7,134 nt of DNA from the NCBI GenBank assembly GCA_023419095.1, contig JAEZYN010000047.1, positions 1 through 7,134 of the forward strand, read 5' to 3'. A program made the position numbers and the translations under genes. Positions 1-5,233 of the stretch are shown here, in pieces. The DNA is from Bacteroidota bacterium. Lineage in GTDB: Bacteria > Bacteroidota > Bacteroidia > Flavobacteriales > Weeksellaceae. Every line of letters begins with the position of its first letter. The first letter of the stretch is position 1. Under the pieces are notes generated by a model, which saw nothing but the letters and a program-made list of their open reading frames with translations, made no database searches and had not been told where the DNA came from.

Positions 1-943
1 GTCTGTCGGGATCCGCGGCCATGAAAATATAGCTGTTCTTTTCCGCGTTCAGCACCGCATCCACCGAATTTTTGTCTGTGATGCATATCGGGCCCGGCGG
101 AATTCCGGCATTTGCGTAGGTGTTGTATGGTGAAGGATGCGAAAGATGTTTGTAGAGCACTCTTTTGATCGGCGTGGTGAAATTGCTTTCTTTATTGATT
201 GCATAGATCACGGTGGGGTCACTCTGCAGTTTCATTCCTTTGCGGTAACGGTTCAGATACAGTCCGGCGATTGTCTTCTGTTCATCCGGTCTGCCACCCG
301 ATTCTTTGTACACGATGGAGGCCAGCGCGTAGATTTGGTTTCGGGTAAGTCCGCTGGCTTTTTCTTTGGCTATGCGTTCGGCGGTCCAGAAATCCCTGTA
401 AATTCCGTCAAATTTATCGAAGAATTCCTGAGGGGTCACGGTCCAGAAAAAGTTGTAGGTATCGATGAAGAAATATTTCTTAAGGTCTTCGGCATCACGG
501 TAGCCTTTTTCTTGCGCTATTTTATCGAGATCTTTCGCGAAACGCAGAGAATCCAACTCGGTTTTGCGGCTTACGCGGCCTACCATCTGGTACACATCGC
601 CGAAATCAATGATGCGGAAAGTGTCTTCCGTCTGGTTTCCGGCTTTGATCATATTCACAAGGTCGGTATTGCTCGCGCCGTTTTCTATTTTGTAGCGGCC
701 GGCTTTAAAGAAATTATTAAGGTTTTTATCTATAGCGACCTCTTTGAACTGCTCAGCATCCTGCAGATGCGGGGCAAGTGAATCCATGATGCTTTCGAAA
801 CCTGCCGAATGAGGTATCAGTACGACGCCTTCTTCCTTTACGTTATTTCCATACAGTTTCTGATAATATCTGAAACCGATGATGCCCCCGATTAACAGGA
901 TGATTACCATCACAGATGCCAGAATTTTAGTTCCGCTTTTCAT
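1..943 (-). CDS. mltG: Endolytic peptidoglycan transglycosylase MltG (YceG-like), C-terminus cut by window edge
   Basis: MltG is an inner-membrane lytic transglycosylase that cleaves nascent glycan strands in the periplasm and so helps end their synthesis. I translated the minus strand from the ATG at 943; the frame is open for 314 codons to position 1 with no stop. Residues 1-5 are a short polar start (MKSGT), and about 6-23 form one membrane segment. The LysM-like and catalytic YceG region follows. The catalytic glutamate is E214 in the motif ASIVYKESG, very close to E218 of the E. coli enzyme. The family's C-terminal signatures SPYNTY (271-276) and AGIPPGPI (279-286) are also present. Flavobacterial MltG is about 340-350 residues, so roughly 30 residues are missing at the left edge. 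The start lies 14 bp beyond the dapF stop with no Shine-Dalgarno sequence, which fits cotranscription with dapF. The family call is firm. Confidence 0.95.
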   Translation of the reverse strand, partial: MKSGTKILASVMVIILLIGGIIGFRYYQKLYGNNVKEEGVVLIPHSAGFESIMDSLAPHLQDAEQFKEVAIDKNLNNFFKAGRYKIENGASNTDLVNMIKAGNQTEDTFRIIDFGDVYQMVGRVSRKTELDSLRFAKDLDKIAQEKGYRDAEDLKKYFFIDTYNFFWTVTPQEFFDKFDGIYRDFWTAERIAKEKASGLTRNQIYALASIVYKESGGRPDEQKTIAGLYLNRYRKGMKLQSDPTVIYAINKESNFTTPIKRVLYKHLSHPSPYNTYANAGIPPGPICITDKNSVDAVLNAEKNSYIFMAADPDR

Positions 944-957
944 GTATTGTCTGAATT

Positions 958-1725
958 TTATTGTACCGTTATCTCACCTTTAAATACCTGTTCGGCCGGA
1001 CCTTCGAGCCAAATGTTCTTAAATGAAACAACATCTTTTTCCGCGTACACCTTCAGGTTTCCGCCCAAAACCATTACTTTCACTTCACGGGCGTCTTTGT
1101 CTTTTAAAAAAGTAAGTGCCGCCGCCGTGGCACCCGTACCACAGCTGAAAGTCTCATCTTCAACCCCGCGCTCATAGGTGCGGACCGCGATTTCATCTTC
1201 GGAAATCTGTTCGGCAAAGTTTACGTTGATTCCTTCCCTGCTGTAAGTCGCAGAATTCCGGATTTTGTTACCATTTTTATAGACATCGAAGTTCTGAAGA
1301 TCGCTTATCCAGCTCACCAGATGAGGTGAACCGGTATTGAGCGTGTGACCGTCAGCAGCTTCATAAATCCTGTCAACATCAATCATTTTAAGTTTTACAA
1401 TACCATTCCGGATATAGGCTTCGTGTGTGCCGTCGATGGCTTCAAATGTTGTCCGGCCCGCGATGATTCCCAGAAATTCAGCAAATGCCACGATGCAGCG
1501 GCCGCCGTTTCCGCACATGGTACTCTCGCTGCCGTCTGAATTGAAATAGACCATTTTGAAATCTGCGGTTTCGTGATTTTCGAGTAAGATTAGTCCGTCA
1601 CCACCGATCCCGAATCGCCTGTCGCAGAGTTTTGCTACCAGTGCTTTGTTTTTCGGAAACTGAAGATTACGGTTGTCGATCATCACAAAATCGTTGCCGG
1701 TTCCCTGGTATTTGAAGAATTCCAT
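958..1725 (-). CDS. dapF: Diaminopimelate epimerase DapF
   Basis: DapF is a cofactor-independent cytoplasmic epimerase that converts LL- to meso-diaminopimelate, used for peptidoglycan cross-linking and as the lysine precursor. From the ATG at 1725 the protein is 255 residues, slightly shorter than E. coli DapF (274). Its start, MEFFKYQGTGNDFVMID, is the classic N-terminal motif. Both catalytic cysteines are visible: Cys71 in MCGNGGRC and Cys195 in FSCGTGATA. The family's EGPAEQVF stretch is near the C-terminus. The frame also opens at a TTG at 1755, but that codon lies inside the predicted -7 box and would add ten residues before the conserved start, so I chose 1725. mltG follows after 14 bp, and both genes act in cell-wall metabolism. 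Transcription probably starts at the promoter at 1753-1787, just past the terminator of the preceding lipoprotein gene. Confidence 0.97.
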   Translation of the reverse strand: MEFFKYQGTGNDFVMIDNRNLQFPKNKALVAKLCDRRFGIGGDGLILLENHETADFKMVYFNSDGSESTMCGNGGRCIVAFAEFLGIIAGRTTFEAIDGTHEAYIRNGIVKLKMIDVDRIYEAADGHTLNTGSPHLVSWISDLQNFDVYKNGNKIRNSATYSREGINVNFAEQISEDEIAVRTYERGVEDETFSCGTGATAAALTFLKDKDAREVKVMVLGGNLKVYAEKDVVSFKNIWLEGPAEQVFKGEITVQ

Positions 1726-1752
1726 AGCAGTATTAAAGTTTTTTGAGGGCTG

Positions 1753-1787
1753 CAAAATTACGTTTTAAAATGTGCTGTACGCACAAA
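1753..1787 (-). promoter_or_regulatory. Bacteroidota-type promoter for dapF-mltG
   Basis: On the minus strand TAATTTTG (1760 down to 1753) matches the Bacteroidota -7 consensus TAnnTTTG exactly. A TTTG (1787-1784) lies 23 bp upstream, at the long end of the spacing known for the -33 element. The predicted transcript start is near 1747-1749, giving a leader of about 22-24 nt before the dapF ATG. The -33 box sits in the T-tract of the upstream terminator, so the two signals overlap. The match is by eye; no start-site data are available. Confidence 0.6.
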
Positions 1788-1813
1788 AAAAGGGCCGAAA
1801 ACTTCAACCCTTT
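1785..1813 (-). terminator. Intrinsic terminator after the lipoprotein gene
   Basis: Read on the minus strand, AAAGGGTTGAA (1813-1803) pairs with TTCGGCCCTTT (1799-1789) around a GTT loop. This gives an 11-bp stem with two T-G wobbles. It runs into seven consecutive T residues (1791-1785). It begins 17 bp past the lipoprotein stop codon, as expected for a rho-independent terminator. It separates pnuC and the lipoprotein gene from dapF-mltG. Confidence 0.85.
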
Positions 1814-1829
1814 GTTTCTAAATTATAGT

Positions 1830-2432
1830 TTACCGCGAACCACGCGTGCCGGCCGGTAAGTTCTGCTTTGCCGATTCCCTGATTACGGGAGCTGTAGGTG
1901 CAGACTGCGTTTGCGGAGCAGTGTTTCGGAACCCGCGCTGGCTTTGTGCCGCCTGAGCGGGATTCTGTGTGCGTGTTGTGGCAGTGGCGCGAAGACTTTC
2001 TTTGCGTGCGGTAGTTTGGCTTGCGCTGTTTGGCGCTCTAAAGCCCTGGTTCGCTGTGTTACGTGTCCGGACATTAGCTGCCGCTGCCGGTGCGCTCTGC
2101 ACCGTTCCGCTGTTTCTGAATGTAGCAGAGTTTGTATTTCCGCTGTTTCCCGCTCCGGCTTGTCTTACTACATAGATTTTCGTGTTGTTTCGGCCTACAT
2201 AATAGGGAACGCCATTATCATAATAATAATTCATGTTGTCGCGGTAGTAGTAACCGTCGTTTCCGTAATATCCGCCGGAACCATAATAGGACGAAGGCGC
2301 GTAATAATATCCGCCACTATAATACGGATCGTAATATCTGTTGTTATCTGCGTAGCCGTCCTGATAAGCCACGCAGGAAGTGAGGCCTGCGAAACCGATT
2401 ATCATCGCTACTATTTTTATTGAATTTTTCAT
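1830..2432 (-). CDS. Tyr/Gly-rich lipoprotein of unknown function
   Basis: I do not recognise a functional family. The 200-residue product starts with a lipoprotein signal: positive n-region (MKNSIK), hydrophobic core, then lipobox LTSC with the lipidated cysteine at residue 20. Residues 21-80 hold 21 tyrosines by my count, mostly in YY or YYY clusters spaced by Gly, Ser, Asn and Asp. A short segment (about 75-90, with VPYYVGRNNTKIYVVR) looks more ordered. Residues 91-200 are low-complexity, rich in Ala, Gln, Thr, Asn, Ser and Arg with almost no hydrophobics, and are probably disordered. No enzyme motif is visible. It is expected to be anchored in the outer membrane. Only Asp25 is near the +2 to +5 window, so a surface-export signal is weak. 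The ATG at 2432 has an A/T-rich leader and lies 16 bp after the pnuC stop. A strong terminator follows the stop codon. Confidence 0.85.
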   Translation of the reverse strand: MKNSIKIVAMIIGFAGLTSCVAYQDGYADNNRYYDPYYSGGYYYAPSSYYGSGGYYGNDGYYYRDNMNYYYDNGVPYYVGRNNTKIYVVRQAGAGNSGNTNSATFRNSGTVQSAPAAAANVRTRNTANQGFRAPNSASQTTARKESLRATATTRTQNPAQAAQSQRGFRNTAPQTQSAPTAPVIRESAKQNLPAGTRGSR

Positions 2433-2448
2433 TTTATTTTAAATTAAA

Positions 2449-3105
2449 TTATTTTAAACTTCTGTACCATTCCCGATACCCGATGATGGCCATTACCGTA
2501 AAAACCAAATACTGTACCGAAGTAATACCCAGGCCTTTATGCAACATCATGGGTACGCATATGAGGTCTCCAACGATCCAGAAAATCCAGTTTTCAAGCC
2601 GTCTTTTTGCCATCAGCCACATCCCGACGAGGAAAATTGCAGTGGTGAAGACATCCAACCAGTTGGCCCAGTCGAGGTGGTCTAGTCCTAAGATTACTTT
2701 TTCGGCAGAAAGTTGGGTGTCAAGTAAAGGTTTGTAGTAATAAACTGCGGTGACCAATATCAGACTGATGACAAACAGGAGGCTGCATAGCAGCCATTCG
2801 CGTCTGGTGGTGCGCGAAACTTCGACATGAACGTGATCTTCGGAACTTTTGGCCCATAAAGCCCAACCATATATGCTCATCACCGTGTAATAGAAGTTGA
2901 TCAGCATGTCGCCCAGCAGGCCGAATTTAAATAAAATATACACATACAGTGCAGTGGAAACAATACCCGTAGGGTAAACCCAGATGTTTTTGCGGATCGA
3001 GAAATACACACTCAGCAGCCCGAAGAAAGTGGCGGTGAATTCCAGTATGATCTGGTAGGTATGGTAAGATTCGTAAGGCTTTATAAACAGCGTATGCAGA
3101 TCCAT
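2449..3105 (-). CDS. pnuC: PnuC-family nicotinamide riboside (or related vitamin) transporter
   Basis: PnuC proteins are inner-membrane facilitators that take up nicotinamide riboside for NAD synthesis; relatives carry thiamine or riboflavin. The 218-residue product has the family's length and plan. An early helix pair carries LEFTATFFGLLSVYFS (21-36). IWVYPTGIVS (41-50) follows, then YGWALW (79-84), which resembles the PnuC YGWxxW motif. The signature region WANWLD (146-151), VGMWLMAKR (160-168) and ENWIFW (171-176) comes next, with two more helices after it. I count about seven membrane segments. The ATG at 3105 fits the family N-terminus. In Bacteroidota some homologues (PnuT) transport thiamine, usually beside a TPP riboswitch and a TonB receptor. 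Neither is seen here, so nicotinamide riboside is the default inference, but the substrate is not proven. The lipoprotein gene follows 16 bp downstream. Confidence 0.9.
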   Translation of the reverse strand: MDLHTLFIKPYESYHTYQIILEFTATFFGLLSVYFSIRKNIWVYPTGIVSTALYVYILFKFGLLGDMLINFYYTVMSIYGWALWAKSSEDHVHVEVSRTTRREWLLCSLLFVISLILVTAVYYYKPLLDTQLSAEKVILGLDHLDWANWLDVFTTAIFLVGMWLMAKRRLENWIFWIVGDLICVPMMLHKGLGITSVQYLVFTVMAIIGYREWYRSLK

Positions 3106-3110
3106 GGGTC

Positions 3111-3118
3111 CAAAGATA
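3111..3118 (-). promoter_or_regulatory. Possible -7 box of pnuC, five bases from its ATG
   Basis: TATCTTTG on the minus strand (3118 down to 3111) matches TAnnTTTG perfectly. Its right end is only five bases from the ATG at 3105, so a transcript from it would be leaderless or nearly so. I find no TTG or TTTG at the usual 17-23 bp upstream; the T-run with TTTG at 3132-3129 is only 10 bp away. A chance match is possible. Confidence 0.35.
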
Positions 3119-3154
3119 GATAAAAGAACAAAAAAAGAGTGACCGGCCGCTGCT

Positions 3155-3179
3155 GAATGGAAACATTCAAATGGTTTCC
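3155..3179. repeat. Overlapping inverted repeats in the pnuC/permease divergent region
   Basis: GAATG (3155-3159) and CATTC (3164-3168) form a perfect 5-bp stem around GAAA. GGAAAC (3159-3164) and GTTTCC (3174-3179) form a perfect 6-bp stem with a 9-base spacer. The two pairings share bases and exclude each other. There is no long T-run and no gene ends here, so it is not a clear terminator. It could be an operator upstream of pnuC (41-55 bp beyond the possible -7 box) or chance. The rest of the 234-bp divergent spacer is A/T-rich with no riboswitch core that I can see. Confidence 0.4.
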
Positions 3180-3311
3180 TTTTAAAAATGCATCAGGAAA
3201 TATAAAGGTCGAAATTCAATAATTCATTATGATATTCAGAAATTTAGCGGTTTTATAAATTTTATCGGAAAAGAAAGTGTCGGAAAACAGTTAATCATTG
3301 GCAAATTTTTA

Positions 3312-3319
3312 TATTTTTG
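3312..3319 (+). promoter_or_regulatory. Possible -7 box of the amino acid permease gene
   Basis: TATTTTTG fits TAnnTTTG and lies 20 bp before the ATG at 3340, giving a predicted leader of about 14-16 nt. No TTG lies 17-23 bp upstream; the nearest (3298-3300) is 11 bp away. The box lies inside the 14-codon upstream extension of the frame, which argues for the 3340 start. Confidence 0.45.
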
Positions 3320-3339
3320 GAAATCTTAAAAACGAAAAA

Positions 3340-5016
3340 ATGTCGAATCTCTGGAGAACAAAACCTCTTAACCAGCTTATGGCGGAAGCCGATGAATCTG
3401 AGCACGGGCTGAAGAAAACCTTATCCTCACTCTCACTTGTAGCCTTAGGCATCGGCGCTATCATCGGTGCCGGCTTATTCTCAATCACAGGAATGGCTGC
3501 GGCGAACTACGCCGGGCCCGGCATCATGATTTCCTTCATTATCGCAGCTCTAGGCTGTGCTTTTGCGGGTCTGTGCTATGCTGAGTTTGCCTCGATGATC
3601 CCGGTAGCGGGAAGTGCCTATACGTACTCTTACGCCACCATGGGCGAATTCATCGCGTGGATCATCGGCTGGGATCTGGTTCTTGAATATGCGGTAGGCG
3701 CTGCGACGGTAGCATCGAGCTGGAGTGGCTACCTCGGGAAGTTTTTCCACTCTTTCGGCGTGGCGCTGCCCGAAACGCTGATGACCACACCGTTTGATAT
3801 CACCGCGAGCGGAGCGAGCGGCATCATCAACCTGCCTGCCATCTTCATCGTGCTGGTCATGTCACTGATTTTGATCAAAGGCACGAGTGAATCTGCAGGC
3901 GTAAACGGTGCGATCGTGGTGCTGAAAGTAGCCATTGTACTTATCTTCATCATTGTAGGATTTAAATATGTAAAGCCTGAAAACCTTACCCCGCTTATCC
4001 CTGAAAACACAGGTAAGTTTGGCGAGTACGGCTGGTCCGGAATCATAAGGGCCGCGGCGGTGGTCTTCTTTGCCTATATAGGCTTCGATGCGGTATCTAC
4101 GGCCGCACAGGAAACCAAAAACCCGAAAAAAGCGATGCCTATCGGTATCATGGGTTCACTGCTGATCTGTACGGTGCTCTACATCATTTTTGCTTACGTA
4201 ATGGTGGGTGTGGTACATTATAAAGAATTTACGGCCGGCGGTGGTTCAGACCATCTGGCACCGGTAGCCATCGCGATCGACGCGATGGGTGAGGTGGTGA
4301 ACGGAGCCGTGGTACCCGCGTACCCATGGCTGAATACTTCAATTATCCTGGCGATTCTACTGGGTTATGCTTCAGTAATCCTGGTGATGCTGATGGGCCA
4401 GAGCCGCGTATTTTATTCGATGAGTAAGGATGGTCTGTTGCCAAAAGTTTTCAGTGAAGTTCACCCGAAATACCGTACCCCATGGAAATCCAACCTTTTC
4501 TTTCTGGTTTTCGTGAGTCTGTTTGCCGCGTTCATTCCCGGCAGAGTAGTGGGTGAGATGACCAGTATCGGTACGCTGTTCGCATTCATCCTCGTGTGTG
4601 TGGGCGTGCTTGTCCTCAGGAAAACGCAGCCCAACGCACCACGTGCGTTCCGTACGCCTTTGGTGCCGCTGGTTCCGGTTCTGGGTATTCTGGTGTGTTT
4701 CGGGATGATGGCGTTCCTGCCGTTTGATACATGGATCCGTTTGGTATGCTGGATGATGATCGGTCTTGATGTGTATCTGTTCCGCGGAATCAAAAACTCA
4801 TTCCTGGGTAAGGCAAACAACACTACAGACAGCCCGAAAAACTATACTGTAACTGCGATTTCCGGTTTTGGACTTACAGTTACACTGGCAGTTTTGGCCT
4901 ACCTGCATCATCAGAATGCGGAAACCGATGACAGCGGTCTGATCATGTTCTCGGTCTTTATGATCGTGGTTCACGCCGTTCTGTACGGATACTATTATTT
5001 TAAATTTAAAAAGTAA
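3340..5016 (+). CDS. APC-superfamily amino acid permease, cationic amino acid transporter (CAT/YfnA) type
   Basis: This inner-membrane secondary transporter probably imports amino acids. The 558-residue product has the APC TM1 substrate-binding motif GIGAIIGAG at 37-45. The CAT-type block AEFASMIPVAGSAYTYSYAT (81-100) follows with IIGWDLVLEY (108-117). TM6 carries FFAYIGFDAVS (243-253), then ETKNPKKAMPIGI (258-270). TM8 carries MGQSRVFYSMSKDGLLP (352-368). These are shared by bacterial YfnA/GkApcT-like and animal SLC7 CAT proteins. About 14 membrane segments are visible: the usual 12 plus two after a polar linker at 484-502 (about 503-521 and 534-553). Bacterial 12-helix relatives are nearer 460-500 residues. 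The frame opens further back at a TTG at 3298, but the conserved N-terminus and an A-rich leader favour the ATG at 3340. A strong terminator follows and there is no same-strand upstream gene, so it is probably monocistronic. The exact substrate is unknown. Confidence 0.92.
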   Translation: MSNLWRTKPLNQLMAEADESEHGLKKTLSSLSLVALGIGAIIGAGLFSITGMAAANYAGPGIMISFIIAALGCAFAGLCYAEFASMIPVAGSAYTYSYATMGEFIAWIIGWDLVLEYAVGAATVASSWSGYLGKFFHSFGVALPETLMTTPFDITASGASGIINLPAIFIVLVMSLILIKGTSESAGVNGAIVVLKVAIVLIFIIVGFKYVKPENLTPLIPENTGKFGEYGWSGIIRAAAVVFFAYIGFDAVSTAAQETKNPKKAMPIGIMGSLLICTVLYIIFAYVMVGVVHYKEFTAGGGSDHLAPVAIAIDAMGEVVNGAVVPAYPWLNTSIILAILLGYASVILVMLMGQSRVFYSMSKDGLLPKVFSEVHPKYRTPWKSNLFFLVFVSLFAAFIPGRVVGEMTSIGTLFAFILVCVGVLVLRKTQPNAPRAFRTPLVPLVPVLGILVCFGMMAFLPFDTWIRLVCWMMIGLDVYLFRGIKNSFLGKANNTTDSPKNYTVTAISGFGLTVTLAVLAYLHHQNAETDDSGLIMFSVFMIVVHAVLYGYYYFKFKK

Positions 5017-5022
5017 ATGAGG

Positions 5023-5047
5023 GCCCTGCGTTTTGCGGGGCTTTTTT
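5023..5047 (+). terminator. Intrinsic terminator of the amino acid permease
   Basis: GCCCTGC (5023-5029) pairs with GCGGGGC (5035-5041) through seven pairs including one T-G wobble, around a GTTTT loop. Six T residues follow (5042-5047). It begins six bases past the permease stop codon and is a textbook rho-independent terminator. Confidence 0.9.
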
Positions 5048-5048
5048 G

Positions 5049-5096
5049 TGAGTGAGTGATTGAGTGTTTGAGTTGTTAAGTAATTGAGTTGTTGAG
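5049..5096. repeat. Six degenerate 8-bp tandem units, core TTGAG
   Basis: Directly after the terminator T-run the sequence splits cleanly into six octamers: TGAGTGAG, TGATTGAG, TGTTTGAG, TTGTTAAG, TAATTGAG and TTGTTGAG. The consensus is TNNTTGAG; position 1 is always T and positions 7-8 are always AG. Because 8 is not a multiple of 3, the recurrent TGA/TAA triplets fall in all three plus-strand frames, so no protein can read through. Function is unknown; replication slippage is the simplest origin. Confidence 0.8.
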
Positions 5097-5099
5097 TGC

Positions 5100-5122
5100 G
5101 TTTGCTTTGCAAACGGGTTTGC
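5100..5122. repeat. Three-arm inverted repeat GTTTGC / GCAAAC / GTTTGC
   Basis: GTTTGC (5100-5105), GCAAAC (5109-5114) and GTTTGC (5117-5122) are perfect complementary arms with spacers of 3 and 2 bases. The middle arm can pair with either neighbour but not both. The right-hand spacer of two bases is too short for a comfortable RNA hairpin, so the left pairing would be favoured in RNA. It overlaps the first copy of the direct repeat at 5107-5193. Confidence 0.65.
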
Positions 5123-5193
5123 TTCTCCGCCGCGGCGGATCGCAATGACAAAGTTATTGCAGACGGGTTTGCTTTAGTGCGCGCGATGACAAA
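5107..5193. repeat. Two diverged direct-repeat copies with an internal palindrome
   Basis: Copy 1 (5107-5152) and copy 2 (5157-5193) both open with TTGCARACGGGTTTGCTT (one mismatch in 18, offset exactly 50 bp) and both close with ATGACAAA (5145-5152 and 5186-5193). Their centres differ: copy 1 holds a perfect 14-bp palindrome, TCCGCCGCGGCGGA (5126-5139), while copy 2 has a shorter GCGCGC centre (5179-5184). Conserved ends with a variable GC-rich middle resemble small interspersed intergenic repeats of many bacterial genomes. I cannot test how many copies the genome carries. The rest of the spacer to 5233 is A/T-rich with no TAnnTTTG box. Confidence 0.65.
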
Positions 5194-5233
5194 AACGGAG
5201 TGGAGCGAAATATTTATTAAAAATTAAGATAAA

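Noticed and set aside
137..781. Plus-strand open frame of 214 codons
   Set aside because: It lies antisense to mltG, whose minus-strand frame is continuous and carries the catalytic motif; the plus-strand product has no recognisable features.
1726..1755. Ten-residue N-terminal extension of DapF from a TTG at 1755
   Set aside because: The TTG overlaps the predicted -7 box, and the family N-terminus begins at the ATG at 1725.
1911..2423. Plus-strand open frame of 170 codons
   Set aside because: It is antisense to the lipoprotein gene. The Tyr/Gly/Ala/Arg-rich composition leaves few stops on the other strand and produces runs of Ile and Val that mimic a membrane protein.
3298..3339. Fourteen-residue N-terminal extension of the permease from a TTG at 3298
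   Set aside because: It contains the likely -7 box, and the ATG at 3340 gives a normal cytoplasmic N-terminus.
3106..3339. TPP riboswitch that would mark pnuC as a thiamine transporter (PnuT)
   Set aside because: I looked for the CTGAGA core on both strands and found none, and there is no TonB receptor or thiamine gene nearby.
5049..5193. CRISPR array
   Set aside because: The units are 8 bp and contiguous, and the longer repeat has only two diverged copies; there are no regular spacers and no cas genes.
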